Assembly: GCF_003570705.1 (NCBI RefSeq)
Contig: NZ_QWVT01000008.1
Coordinates: 1-64,000, forward strand
DNA from: Mesobacillus zeae
Lineage (GTDB): Bacteria > Bacillota > Bacilli > Bacillales > Cytobacillaceae
Length of the DNA: 64,000 bases
Direction of reading: 5' to 3'
Shown: one piece after another, positions 36,359-44,379 of the stretch
Numbering within the stretch: position 1 is the first letter of the stretch
Layout: the number at the start of each line of letters is the position of its first letter
Notes under the pieces: model-generated
Told to the model about the DNA's origin: nothing
Seen by the model: the letters and a program-made list of their open reading frames with translations, nothing else
Database searches by the model: none
Program-made: the position numbers and the translations under genes

Positions 36359-36452
36359 AATATATATAAATATAGTATTAGTATTTATATATTAACTTAA
36401 AATATACTTTAAACAAGTAAAAATTCTGAATTTAACAAATGAAGGAGGATTT

Positions 36453-37424
36453 ATGTATAATCAGCCGTCAAAAAATAATTGGTTTGGAAGAATTGACAGC
36501 GAGACAGACATCCTTAGTTTCCGTTTTCATCAGCAGGTTCAGCTAGTTGATCTCCCTTCTGTCACTCATTCATTTGATGTGAAGAAAACCTTTGGCCTCA
36601 TTGGATTTCAATGTGATGAAGGCGTTAGGCGTAACCAGGGGAGGAGAGGCGCAGCAAAAGCACCGGATGCGGTCAGGCAGGCAATCGGCAAATTGCCATG
36701 GCACTTGCCAGGTAATGCGCAAGTTCTCGACATTGGAGATATAGAGTGCCTTGGCGATCGAATGGAAGAAGCGCAGGCTGAATTAGGAAAAGCCGTCTCT
36801 TCTCTATTAAATAATAAAATCTGTCCGATTATTATCGGCGGAGGACACGAGACTTTTTACGGTCATTACCTTGGGGCACGTGAGTTCATGGGCCCTGCAG
36901 CCCGTTTGGGAATCATTAATATAGATGCTCACTTTGATATGAGGCCATATGATCAGGAGAGCTCTTCAGGCACGATGTTTAAGCAAATACTGGATCAGGA
37001 TCAGAATTGCGGTTATCTGTGCTTAGGCATTCAAAAGCTCGGCAATACAGCAGCCCTCTTTGAGACAGCTGAAAATTATAATGTGAAGTATGTGATGGAA
37101 GAAAATCTGGCTTCTTCAGATATTGCCAAAGCATTCAATGAGGTCGATAGTTTTGCCAGTCAATATGACGCGACTATATTGACACTATGTACCGATGTCA
37201 TTGGCTCTGCATATGCCCCGGGGGTCAGTGCTCCTGCGCCTTTTGGACTCGACCCAAAAGTTGTGCGATTGTTGATCCAGCATATTGCTTCAAAAGATAA
37301 GACTCTCTCTTTTGATGTTTGTGAAGTTAACCCTGATTTAGACGAAAATAAGAAAACGGTTACACTGGCAGCACATTTAATCAATACGGCACTTATGAAC
37401 TTTGAATATTCCAGAGGGGGATAA
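36453..37424 (+). CDS. hutG: Formimidoylglutamase
   Basis: A 323-aa ureohydrolase-fold enzyme that hydrolyses N-formimino-L-glutamate to glutamate and formamide. Metal motifs are GGGHETFYGH and NIDAHFDMRP. The third motif is LCTDVIGSAYAPGVSAP, where the first Asp of the usual DxD is Cys; I believe this occurs in the HutG subfamily. ATG 36453 follows GAAGGAGGAT. No hutH, hutU or hutI is present in the window. It was probably cotranscribed with the dead glutamate symporter next to it. Confidence 0.88.
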   Translation: MYNQPSKNNWFGRIDSETDILSFRFHQQVQLVDLPSVTHSFDVKKTFGLIGFQCDEGVRRNQGRRGAAKAPDAVRQAIGKLPWHLPGNAQVLDIGDIECLGDRMEEAQAELGKAVSSLLNNKICPIIIGGGHETFYGHYLGAREFMGPAARLGIINIDAHFDMRPYDQESSSGTMFKQILDQDQNCGYLCLGIQKLGNTAALFETAENYNVKYVMEENLASSDIAKAFNEVDSFASQYDATILTLCTDVIGSAYAPGVSAPAPFGLDPKVVRLLIQHIASKDKTLSFDVCEVNPDLDENKKTVTLAAHLINTALMNFEYSRGG

Positions 37425-37427
37425 AAT

Positions 37428-37797
37428 ATGAGCATGTAACTAAACAGCGAAACTACTGTCTTTTTGGCGGTTGCGTTACTGATTCTAGGAGGATTCTTAA
37501 TTAACAAAGTCGAAATGCTAAAACGGTTTTGCATACCTGCTCCAGTAGTGGGCGGGTTGTTATTCACCGGTTAGGTAACGATTCTAAAACAGACAGGACT
37601 TATTACAATATCACTGGATACCACTTTGCAAAGTCTATTCATGTTAACATTTTTTACAACGGTAGGACTCGGTGCAAGTCTTCAACTTGTTAAGCTTGGA
37701 GGCAAGCTTTTGATTGTTCGTCCCAATTGTAGGGGCATTTCTCATCGACGTATTTGCAATGCCAATCATTATCACAAACATTAACTTGTTAAAATAA
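37428..37797 (+). pseudogene. Sodium/glutamate symporter GltS remnant
   Basis: The reading LNSETTVFLAVALLILGGFL, then RFCIPAPVVGGLLF and FFTTVGLGASLQLVKLGGK is the start of GltS. A TAA follows the ATGs at 37437 and a TAG is at 37572. After about 100 codons it jumps to a GltS-like C-terminus (PIVGAFLIDVFAMPIII...NLLK), so roughly two thirds of the gene is deleted. It has a good GGGGG ribosome site 6-7 nt after hutG, suggesting a former hutG-gltS operon for glutamate handling. Confidence 0.8.
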
Positions 37798-37805
37798 TGA
37801 AGAAG

Positions 37806-37830
37806 GGAGCTGCTGAGGCAGCTCCCTATT
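37806..37830. terminator. Hairpin terminator between gltS remnant and ydhK
   Basis: GGGAGCTGC / GCAGCTCCC stem. The minus-strand side continues TTCTTCATTATTTT, so it mainly serves ydhK. Confidence 0.6.
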
Positions 37831-37845
37831 TGATTACTGGTCTTT

Positions 37846-38436
37846 TTACTGATTAACAGGCGACAGCTCACTCTCTGTTACCCATTTGTGGTTGGTGACT
37901 TTCTTTTCACCGTTTGTTGGAGTGAAATCAACCATGTAAACAGTTGTTTGCTCTGCTATCTCAATGACCCCTTCAGCGCCGTGCATGCCTTCCATATGGT
38001 CAGTCATGATGGTCACTTTTGTTCCTGGCTCCACTGCTTTGCTTTCATGGTCTTTAAGCTCTTCGTGGATGACCCATTTGTGGTTCTCCACTCTTTTTCC
38101 GCCAGTTGTCGGGTTGTAGGAGACCACATAGGCTGTTGTTTCGTACGCACCAGAAATCGTTGCTTTAGCGCCTTTCATGCCTTCCATATGCCCTGTCGTA
38201 ATGATCGCCTGTTCTCCTACCTTATACTTTGGATGCTTTGCTTCCACTAACCCCTTGGGTACTTCACTCGAGCCGGAATGATTCATTTCCGAGTGGTTCA
38301 TGGCTTCTTCTGTACTTTTTGCGGCCGGTTCCTCAGTGTCGTTTTCAGAGCTTTTGTCCGCGCTTCCCGAACATGCTGTCAGAGTGAATGCAAGCGCCAG
38401 CGTCAGCAGCAATAGCCATGACTTTCTTATCTTCAT
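37846..38436 (-). CDS. ydhK: YdhK-family lipoprotein (two DUF1541 repeats)
   Basis: A 196-aa lipoprotein, lipobox LTAC at Cys22, then a low-complexity Met/His-rich linker (AMNHSEMNHSG). Two tandem DUF1541 repeats follow, each with HMEGMxGA and ENHKWV/TNHKWV. ATG 38436 is preceded by AAAGGAATG; the ATG at 38469 lacks a signal peptide context. Met/His content resembles copper-associated proteins, and homologues often accompany metal-resistance genes, but no function is proven. Confidence 0.85.
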   Translation of the reverse strand: MKIRKSWLLLLTLALAFTLTACSGSADKSSENDTEEPAAKSTEEAMNHSEMNHSGSSEVPKGLVEAKHPKYKVGEQAIITTGHMEGMKGAKATISGAYETTAYVVSYNPTTGGKRVENHKWVIHEELKDHESKAVEPGTKVTIMTDHMEGMHGAEGVIEIAEQTTVYMVDFTPTNGEKKVTNHKWVTESELSPVNQ

Positions 38437-38582
38437 ATGTTTATCATTCCTTTCTTTTATCATTTCCACTGTTATAACAATAAAATGTGCAGAAATTATG
38501 GAGCGAATACATATTACAGCAAAATGTACTTCGTGTGCTTAGTCATTCAAGGATATCGTCCGTCACACTGCAAGGTGTAGGA

Positions 38583-38621
38583 CTTGAATTTTTAGACGTG
38601 AAAGTCTCAACAATTTTCAAG
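38583..38621 (+). promoter_or_regulatory. Nested stem-loop upstream of the hydrogenase subunit gene
   Basis: CTTGAA / TTCAAG outer arms and AGAC / GTCT inner arms. The 247-nt gap otherwise holds no recognisable gene. The role is unknown. Confidence 0.3.
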
Positions 38622-38715
38622 AAATCGTCAGAATGTAGATGTATTGGATCCCGGTGTTTCTATTATAGTAAAGATATGTATGTATTTAGGTGTCGTATTA
38701 CAAGGGGGAGAATTC

Positions 38716-39570
38716 ATGTCAGGCTATAACTGGCTTGAAGCAATAGATATAACAGCGGACAGATTGAAGGGAGATTGCAATGAAAGGCTTCCGGTGATTT
38801 GGGTTAGCGCCCTTGAATGCACGGGGTGCAAGGAAGCGCTGATTCGATCTGCCGAGCCGACGGCTTCCGAGTTGCTTTTGGATTTTATTTCGCTTGAATA
38901 CAGCGAGCTATTTTCTGTGGCCAGCGGTGACAGGATTGAAAGCCATAAACAAACGATTTTCGAAAAGTACAAAGGAAAGTACGTCCTTGTAATTGAAGGG
39001 AGCGTTCCCGGGAACAGCGAATTCTTAATGATTGCAGGCAAGTCTGTAAGAGATGAAATACAAGAAGCTGCCATGCATGCCAAAGCCGTGATTGCCGTGG
39101 GGAGCTGTTCGGCATGGGGAGGTCTGCCGGCCGCAAGTCCAAATCCTACCGATTCGGAAGACATTAGTGCTTTAATTCCGGAAGTCGTGCCTCTCGCATT
39201 AGTCCCTGGCTGCCCTCCAGTGCCCGAGGCCATTACCGGAACGCTATTGTACATCCATTTTCATGGAGAACTACCAGAACTGGACAAGAAACTTCGGCCC
39301 AAAATGTTTTACAATACGACAGTACATATGGCGTGTCATCGGAAACCATTTTTTGATCAAAAGCTGTTTGCCGAGTCATTTGATGATGAAGGGGCTAAGA
39401 AAGGGTATTGTCTTTTCAAACTTGGCTGCAAAGGCCCAACAGCATTCAATGCCTGTGAATCGCTAGGAATCGACCGCTGTATTCAAGCAGGAATTCCATG
39501 CATGGCATGCTCGGAAAAAGGATTCTGGGACAAAGGCGGCTTTACTGGGAAGAAGAAAAAAAGAACATGA
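38716..39570 (+). CDS. [NiFe]-hydrogenase small subunit, orphan
   Basis: A 284-aa small (electron-transfer) subunit. Ligands for all three Fe-S clusters are present: proximal Cys35, Cys38 (LECTGC), Cys131 (GSCSAWGG), Cys166 (VPGCPP); distal His204, Cys207, Cys232, Cys238; medial Cys247, Cys262, Cys265 (PCMACSEKGFWD). There is no Tat signal and no C-terminal membrane anchor, so it should stay in the cytoplasm. ATG 38716 follows AAGGGGGAG. No large subunit, cytochrome b or hyp genes occur nearby. The segment between the medial cysteines is shorter than in classical group 1 subunits. Confidence 0.85.
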   Translation: MSGYNWLEAIDITADRLKGDCNERLPVIWVSALECTGCKEALIRSAEPTASELLLDFISLEYSELFSVASGDRIESHKQTIFEKYKGKYVLVIEGSVPGNSEFLMIAGKSVRDEIQEAAMHAKAVIAVGSCSAWGGLPAASPNPTDSEDISALIPEVVPLALVPGCPPVPEAITGTLLYIHFHGELPELDKKLRPKMFYNTTVHMACHRKPFFDQKLFAESFDDEGAKKGYCLFKLGCKGPTAFNACESLGIDRCIQAGIPCMACSEKGFWDKGGFTGKKKKRT

Positions 39571-39583
39571 ATCCATTAATTTG

Positions 39584-39612
39584 ACAAAAATACGGCTGTA
39601 TATTATAGTTAT
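39584..39612 (+). promoter_or_regulatory. Sigma-A promoter of the pirin gene
   Basis: TTGACA and TATAGT with a 17-nt spacer, about 90 nt upstream of the pirin start. The palindrome and a hairpin lie between the promoter and the gene. Confidence 0.7.
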
Positions 39613-39618
39613 TCTAAA

Positions 39619-39645
39619 TTAGAGGAATTAAAATAGTTCCTCTAA
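39619..39645. promoter_or_regulatory. Leader hairpin before the pirin gene
   Basis: TTAGAGGAA / TTCCTCTAA perfect 9-bp arms followed by TTTTAA, near the predicted transcript start. It may be a weak terminator or a second operator. Confidence 0.45.
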
Positions 39646-39654
39646 TTTTAACTC

Positions 39655-39678
39655 AAATATCTCGAATTCGAGATATTT
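39655..39678. promoter_or_regulatory. Perfect 24-bp palindrome, MhqR-like operator
   Basis: The arm AAATATCTCGAA is followed by its exact complement, centred at 39666/39667. The core TATCTCGAATTCGAGATA matches, from memory, the inverted repeat bound by the Bacillus MarR-type repressor MhqR (quinone/catechol stress). It is placed just downstream of the promoter and 21 nt before the pirin ATG, ideal for repression. Confidence 0.75.
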
Positions 39679-39698
39679 TCAAGAAAGGACGTTATTAT

Positions 39699-40403
39699 AT
39701 GATAAAAATATATCCTGCAGCTTCCCGGTATAGCTCCGACCATGGCTGGCTCAAAACATCTCACAGTTTTTCGTTTGCGGAATATTATGATCCCTCGAAT
39801 ATGAATTTTGGTCCTCTTCGTGTTTTGAATGATGATTTTGTGGCACCAATGAGAGGTTTTGGTTCCCACCCGCATAAGGAAATGGAAATTGTTTCGATTG
39901 TGCTTGACGGCTATTTACAACATACGGACAGCTCCGGCGGCACAGCTACAACGACATTCGGAGAAGTCCAGAGGATGTCGGCGGGTACAGGTGTAGTTCA
40001 TTCTGAAGTGAATCCCAACCCTGAGGAAAAAGTCAATTTTCTTCAGCTTTGGTTTCTGCCGGAAGAAAAGGGCCTTGTCCCTTCATATGAGAAGACCCGG
40101 TTCAATGTTGAAAAAATGAACAATCAATTACTGCCGATTGTTTCGAAACAGTATGCTTCTGATGAGATTTCCTACATCCATCAGGATTTGACCATATATA
40201 TAGCTGATCTCGAAGCTGATACAAACCTTTCTTATCTTGCAAAAGAAGGCCGTAAAGCTTTTTTGTTCGTCATTGAAGGAGAATTATCCATAAATGAAAC
40301 GTACAAATTGGACCGCCGTGACTCTGCAAGGGTGTCAGATTTACCTAAAATTGGGCTATCCAGCGTTAATGGTGCACGGTTTATGCTGATTGACCTGCCG
40401 TAG
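39699..40403 (+). CDS. Pirin-family bicupin (YhhW/YhaK-like)
   Basis: A 234-aa pirin-like protein. The N-terminal cupin has the metal-binding HPHKEMEIVSIVLDG (two His and a Glu) and RMSAGTGVVHSE (third His). The C-terminal cupin is degenerate. Close relatives (YhhW) show quercetin 2,3-dioxygenase activity. ATG 39699 follows AAGAAAGGACG. The MhqR-like operator suggests induction by quinones or catechols, which fits an organism degrading aromatics. Confidence 0.85.
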   Translation: MIKIYPAASRYSSDHGWLKTSHSFSFAEYYDPSNMNFGPLRVLNDDFVAPMRGFGSHPHKEMEIVSIVLDGYLQHTDSSGGTATTTFGEVQRMSAGTGVVHSEVNPNPEEKVNFLQLWFLPEEKGLVPSYEKTRFNVEKMNNQLLPIVSKQYASDEISYIHQDLTIYIADLEADTNLSYLAKEGRKAFLFVIEGELSINETYKLDRRDSARVSDLPKIGLSSVNGARFMLIDLP

Positions 40404-40517
40404 TTAGGTTCCTGTAACAAAGGAGTAAGTAGAAAAAATCTGGTTGTAAATGCCATGTTGCAGATCTTTAAATGAGGGAGACACTATTATTGATATCCTC
40501 GAAAGGAAGGGATGCCA

Positions 40518-41180
40518 ATGGCTATGGAATGGTTTGACAGGGTAATTGCTGAACTCCAAGATAGTTTGCAATCCATTTGTGATAAATATGATCAGGCAGG
40601 ACATATGCAAGTAGAGCGAAGTGCGAAACACCCAAGGATCGAGTTCTTCGTGGAGACGGATGATAATGAAAGAGAGTATTTCTTTACACTGTTTTTTGAC
40701 CCTAACAATGAAGAGTTTTATATGGAAACATATGATTTCGATTTTGAACAGCCTTCCAGGACCATGCTCCCTGATATTGAAGATATCATTGATTCTGTCC
40801 ATGAAGGCTTTCATGACTACCTGGATATGGAAAGTGACGATACAGACCTTTACGAGTTTGACGAGGCTGATGAAGACGATGAAATGGCAGAATTCGCTGG
40901 GGATTCGGATGCGTTAATGGAAGAGGTCGAGGTAGAGTGGGAAACCCCTGAGGTCACGGCTGTCATGTATGAAGATGAAGTCGAGGTGTCATACCAGTTC
41001 GGTATCCTGACGGAGACCGGAGACGGCGTCCTGAGAAGGGTCAACCGGATATGGACGGAAGATGAAGAGCTAATTAAAGACGAGTCCAATTTCATTTTTT
41101 CTAAAGAAGAGGCCGGAACGATCATTGCAATGATTGCCAGCCATATGGATTCTTTGACGGAATACAGTGAATTCGAATAG
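40518..41180 (+). CDS. Acidic hypothetical protein
   Basis: A 220-aa strongly acidic protein (Asp/Glu-rich at residues ~100-150, e.g. EADEDDEMAEF). I do not recognise a family. It has no signal peptide or membrane segment. The N-terminal third reads like a small alpha/beta domain (WFDRVIAELQDSLQSICDKY), then a FFTLFFDPNNEEFYMETYDF strand-rich part. The start is ATG 40518, 8 nt after AAGGAAGG; the ATG at 40512 is too close. It is monocistronic, with its own terminator. Confidence 0.75.
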   Translation: MAMEWFDRVIAELQDSLQSICDKYDQAGHMQVERSAKHPRIEFFVETDDNEREYFFTLFFDPNNEEFYMETYDFDFEQPSRTMLPDIEDIIDSVHEGFHDYLDMESDDTDLYEFDEADEDDEMAEFAGDSDALMEEVEVEWETPEVTAVMYEDEVEVSYQFGILTETGDGVLRRVNRIWTEDEELIKDESNFIFSKEEAGTIIAMIASHMDSLTEYSEFE

Positions 41181-41186
41181 GGCAAT

Positions 41187-41219
41187 GGGGTGCCAGGGAG
41201 CTGGTACCCTTTTTTTTTG
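41187..41219 (+). terminator. Intrinsic terminator
   Basis: GGGGTGCCA / TGGTACCCT stem with a GGGAGC loop and a run of at least eight T. Confidence 0.85.
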
Positions 41220-41511
41220 CAATCATACTGTTCATTTCATTAACGCAATCGTTTTTACAACTTAAGGTAGGTAGGCATGCTGTAAATACGAAGAATATTT
41301 TGAGAATTTTCTGTGACATTACCCTATTCAAACCTCTGTGAAAGCTTGAAAGTCTATTGCAATACAATGCTCCTAAGCTTATAATTAGTGGCTGAACAAT
41401 GCTGGATTATAGGCATTTTTACATAGGCGGATCCTTAATGGCGAAGGGCTGTTATTGCCGGATCAGCGATAAGTTTAGCCTACTTTTATAGATGAAAGGC
41501 AGTGAAACAAG
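41220..41511. other. Intergenic stretch without recognised features
   Basis: About 290 nt before the symporter. I see no gene, strong hairpin or clear promoter here. Confidence 0.5.
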
Positions 41512-42786
41512 TTGAAAGCTTTTTTTAAAGGTTACCAGACAACCATTCTTTTATTGGTGGCACTCGTGGCCGGCGGAGCGGCTGGGATTTATTTCGGCCC
41601 GAAAGCTGTCATTGTAAAACCTTTTGGTGACTTATTTTTAAACCTGATGTTTATGATTATTGTTCCATTGGTGTTTTTCAGCATTGCATCTGCAATTGCC
41701 AACATGAATGGAATGAAGCGGCTTGGAAAGATTATGGGGAGCATTTTTCTCGTATTTGTTGCCACAGCAGCTGTTGCGGCAGTTGTTGGCTTTGCAGGAA
41801 CGTCAATTATGGACCCTTTAGGAAATGCAGATGTATCCTCCATCAAGGAACTGATGGATCAATCTGGCACTCCGGATGAGAAAACAGAAGAAGTTTCTTT
41901 CCTGGCACAGCTTGTAGCGACTTTTACGGTGCCGGATTTTGCCGATCTCTTCTCGAAAAGCAATATGCTTCAGTTAATAGTATTTTCAGTGCTGTTCGGT
42001 CTGTCGACTTCACTTGTAGGTGAAAAAGGCAAGCCTGTCGCTGAGTTCTTATCATCAGGAACAGCTGTCATGATGAAAATCGTCCAGATTATCATGTATT
42101 ATGCCCCAATTGGATTGGGCTGTTATTTTGCCTCGGTGGTTGGGGAGCTTGGACCGCAAATTCTTGAGGGATATGCAAGAGCATTCATACTATATATGAT
42201 TCTTACTGTAATCTACTTCTTTGGATTTTTCACCCTCTATGCATTTATTGCAGGCGGCCGCGACGGAATCAAGGTGTTTTGGAAAAATGCCGCTACTCCA
42301 TCTGTGACTGCTATCGCAACCTGCTCCAGTGCAGCGTGTATTCCGGTTAACCTGCAGGCAGTCGGCAAAATGGGCGTACCTAAAGATATTGCTGAAACAA
42401 TCATCCCGCTAGGAGCGAATACACATAAAGATGGTTCTGTGTTTGGCGGGGTTTTGAAGATTGTTTTTCTTTTCAGCCTGTTTGGAAAAGATATGTCAAG
42501 CCTGTCCAGCATTTTAAGTATTTTGGCTGTTTCCTTTTTGGTAGGTGCTGTTATGGGAGCGATCCCTGGAGGCGGGATGATTGGTGAAATGCTGATATTG
42601 AGTGTGTTCGGGTTTCCTCCTGAAACGCTTCCAATCATTGCGGTTATCAGTACAATCATTGATGCGCCGGCTACTTTGCTCAATTCAACTGGCAATACGG
42701 TTTGTGCGATGCTTGTCACCCGATTGGTCGAAGGCAAGAACTGGCTTGCTGAAAGCTTGAAATTAAATAAAAATATCGCTTCATAG
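41512..42786 (+). CDS. Dicarboxylate/amino acid:cation symporter (DAACS), divergent
   Basis: A 424-aa transporter of the DctA/GltP superfamily with about eight hydrophobic helices and two re-entrant loops. Helix 2-3 has FLNLMFMIIVPLVFFSIASA. The first loop TCSSAACIPVNLQ and the transmembrane motif PLGANTHKDGSVFGG replace the common PLGATxNMDGTA, and IIDAPATLLNSTGN replaces the usual DxxRTxxNVTGD. It is therefore an atypical subgroup and the substrate cannot be predicted. TTG 41512 follows AAAGGCAGTG with rather long spacing. Confidence 0.8.
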   Translation: MKAFFKGYQTTILLLVALVAGGAAGIYFGPKAVIVKPFGDLFLNLMFMIIVPLVFFSIASAIANMNGMKRLGKIMGSIFLVFVATAAVAAVVGFAGTSIMDPLGNADVSSIKELMDQSGTPDEKTEEVSFLAQLVATFTVPDFADLFSKSNMLQLIVFSVLFGLSTSLVGEKGKPVAEFLSSGTAVMMKIVQIIMYYAPIGLGCYFASVVGELGPQILEGYARAFILYMILTVIYFFGFFTLYAFIAGGRDGIKVFWKNAATPSVTAIATCSSAACIPVNLQAVGKMGVPKDIAETIIPLGANTHKDGSVFGGVLKIVFLFSLFGKDMSSLSSILSILAVSFLVGAVMGAIPGGGMIGEMLILSVFGFPPETLPIIAVISTIIDAPATLLNSTGNTVCAMLVTRLVEGKNWLAESLKLNKNIAS

Positions 42787-42801
42787 ACTCAAGATTGATA
42801 C

Positions 42802-42836
42802 ATTCAATGCTAATATGTCACCGAATGTTTTTTTGT
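42802..42836 (+). terminator. Weak terminator after the symporter
   Basis: ACATTC / GAATGT arms with a 17-nt loop and T6. Its T run overlaps the -35 of the next promoter. Confidence 0.4.
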
Positions 42837-42862
42837 CAGCTTCTTTATTTGAGGAGTATAAT
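42833..42862 (+). promoter_or_regulatory. Sigma-A promoter of the TIGR00266 gene
   Basis: TTGTCA (42833-42838) and a perfect TATAAT (42857-42862), spacer 18 nt. Confidence 0.65.
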
Positions 42863-42907
42863 GAGGGAGAAAACCATTTTTTGAATAAGTGAAATGGAGG
42901 AATACAT

Positions 42908-43702
42908 ATGAATAATCATGAAATTGACTATGTACTTCATGGTGATGACATGCAGTTTGTCGAAGTGGAACTGGATCCCGGTGAAACTGTAATAGCGGAA
43001 GCGGGAAGCTTGATGATGATGGAAGACGAAATCCGGATGGAAACCATCTTTGGTGATGGCTCCGGCTCTGGCGGAAGCGGCCTGATGGGCAAGTTGTTCG
43101 GAGCAGGAAAGCGGCTCCTGACGGGGGAAAGTTTGTTTATGACGGCTTTTACAAACGAAGGTCAATGCAAGAAACACGCCTCGTTCGCTTCGCCGTATCC
43201 TGGCAAAATTGTCCCGATGGATTTAAGCGAGCTTGGTGGAAAAATCATTTGCCAAAAAGATGCATTCCTTGCGGCAGCAAAAGGTGTGGAGGTAGGAATA
43301 GAGTTTCAGCGCAAGCTTGGGGCTGGATTTTTTGGCGGGGAAGGCTTCATTATGCAAAAGCTTGAAGGGGACGGAATGGCGTTCGTGCATGCAGGCGGGA
43401 CCATTCATAAAAAAGTACTCGCACCCGGCGAAGTATTGAGAGTCGACACTGGCTGTCTTGTTGCGATGACAAGTGAAGTGGACTATAACATCGAAATGGT
43501 CAAGGGAGTCAAGACCGCCTTGTTTGGCGGAGAAGGTCTGTTTTTTGCCACATTGAGAGGGCCTGGCACAGTCTGGATTCAATCATTGCCGTTCAGCAGG
43601 CTTGCAAGCCGTGTCTTTGCGGCGGCACCTCAAGGCGGTTCCCACAACAAGGATGAAGGAAGCATGCTCGGTGGAGTGTTCCGCATGCTTGATGGAGATT
43701 GA
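42908..43702 (+). CDS. TIGR00266/AIM24-family protein
   Basis: A 264-aa AIM24-like (TIGR00266) protein with a beta-sandwich. [20 protein letters not shown] at the N-terminus, a Gly/Ser-rich turn near residues 50-58, FEITNEG-like TAFTNEGQ, and [19 protein letters not shown] with [19 protein letters not shown] at the C-terminus are diagnostic. ATG 42908 follows GGAGGAAT. The function of bacterial members is unknown. Confidence 0.85.
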   Translation: MNNHEIDYVLHGDDMQFVEVELDPGETVIAEAGSLMMMEDEIRMETIFGDGSGSGGSGLMGKLFGAGKRLLTGESLFMTAFTNEGQCKKHASFASPYPGKIVPMDLSELGGKIICQKDAFLAAAKGVEVGIEFQRKLGAGFFGGEGFIMQKLEGDGMAFVHAGGTIHKKVLAPGEVLRVDTGCLVAMTSEVDYNIEMVKGVKTALFGGEGLFFATLRGPGTVWIQSLPFSRLASRVFAAAPQGGSHNKDEGSMLGGVFRMLDGD

Positions 43703-43714
43703 TATTTTACTCAA

Positions 43715-43742
43715 AAAAGGCTGCTTCGGCGGCTTTTTTCTA
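43715..43742 (+). terminator. Intrinsic terminator
   Basis: An AAAAAAGGCTGC / GCGGCTTTTTT stem closed by a TTCG tetraloop. Confidence 0.85.
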
Positions 43743-43777
43743 TAAGGATGAGAAAATTCGCCTAATATGGTCCAGGT

Positions 43778-43900
43778 TCCAATGGACTGGAAATTCCAGT
43801 GAGTCCGTTGCCATAAGATGTGTCGGTTTCAGTGGGTCATTGCTCAGCGGACTCCGTTAAACGGGTGTTTTGGCTTTTTTAGCTCAAATTCATAGAATTT
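43778..43900. repeat. Hairpin-rich intergenic block
   Basis: CAATGGACT pairs with AGTCCGTTG (43778-43810 region). About 50 nt later GCGGACTCCGTTAAACGGG is followed by a TTTTTT stretch. The repeated GGACT/AGTCC-CGTT words resemble dispersed Bacillaceae intergenic repeats. No gene is present. Confidence 0.4.
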
Positions 43901-43918
43901 CAGGTAAAAAGGCACCGT

Positions 43919-43947
43919 TTGTCCATCTTCGTTTATTCATATATAAT
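43919..43947 (+). promoter_or_regulatory. Sigma-A promoter of the HxlR gene
   Basis: TTGTCC and TATAAT with a 17-nt spacer, 63 nt before the start codon. Confidence 0.65.
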
Positions 43948-44009
43948 GAGGGAACAAGGTTATTAAAAATAACTAAACGTTCTCACAGTGATAAACGAGG
44001 GTGAAAAAT

Positions 44010-44342
44010 ATGAAAAAATCGAAAGAAAACCATTCAAATTCAGATTTATGTCCTAAATTCGAGGCTGCCATGGAGCTGTTGAGCAAAAGGTGGGCCGGAT
44101 TGATTATTACTCAGCTTTTGGCGGGAAAGAAGCGCTTTACGGAAATATCATCATCTATTCCCATTAGCGGAAGGCTGCTGTCCGCACGATTGAAAGAATT
44201 GGAAGAACTGCACCTCGTAACAAGAGTGGTACATGACGAAACCCCTGTCAGGATTGAATATATTCTGACTGACAAAGGCCATGCCATGGAGCCTGTAATT
44301 GATGCCGTCACGAAATGGGCTCAGGAATGGGGAGAAAAATAA
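44010..44342 (+). CDS. HxlR-family transcriptional regulator
   Basis: A 110-aa winged-helix regulator. The N-terminal DLCPKFEAAMELLSKRWAG has the family's redox-type Cys. ISGRLLSARLKELEEL is the recognition helix and YILTDKGHAMEPVIDAV the dimer end. ATG 44010 follows GAGGGTGA. HxlR proteins commonly sense aldehydes, quinones or diamide. No divergent target gene is adjacent. Confidence 0.85.
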   Translation: MKKSKENHSNSDLCPKFEAAMELLSKRWAGLIITQLLAGKKRFTEISSSIPISGRLLSARLKELEELHLVTRVVHDETPVRIEYILTDKGHAMEPVIDAVTKWAQEWGEK

Positions 44343-44345
44343 AAG

Positions 44346-44374
44346 AAAAGGCAGCCGCCGTAGCTGCCTTTTCC
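44346..44374. terminator. Bidirectional terminator between convergent regulators
   Basis: AAGGCAGC / GCTGCCTT stem flanked by AAAAG and TTCCTTTTCC. Confidence 0.75.
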
Positions 44375-44379
44375 TTTTC

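Noticed and set aside
36415-36440. CodY box upstream of hutG
   Set aside because: About five mismatches in the AAAATTCTGAATTTA stretch; not supportable.
41300-41320. CodY box near GAATTTTCTG
   Set aside because: Too many mismatches to the AATTTTCWGAAAATT consensus.
42237-42737. 166-aa minus-strand frame
   Set aside because: Antisense shadow of the DAACS symporter.
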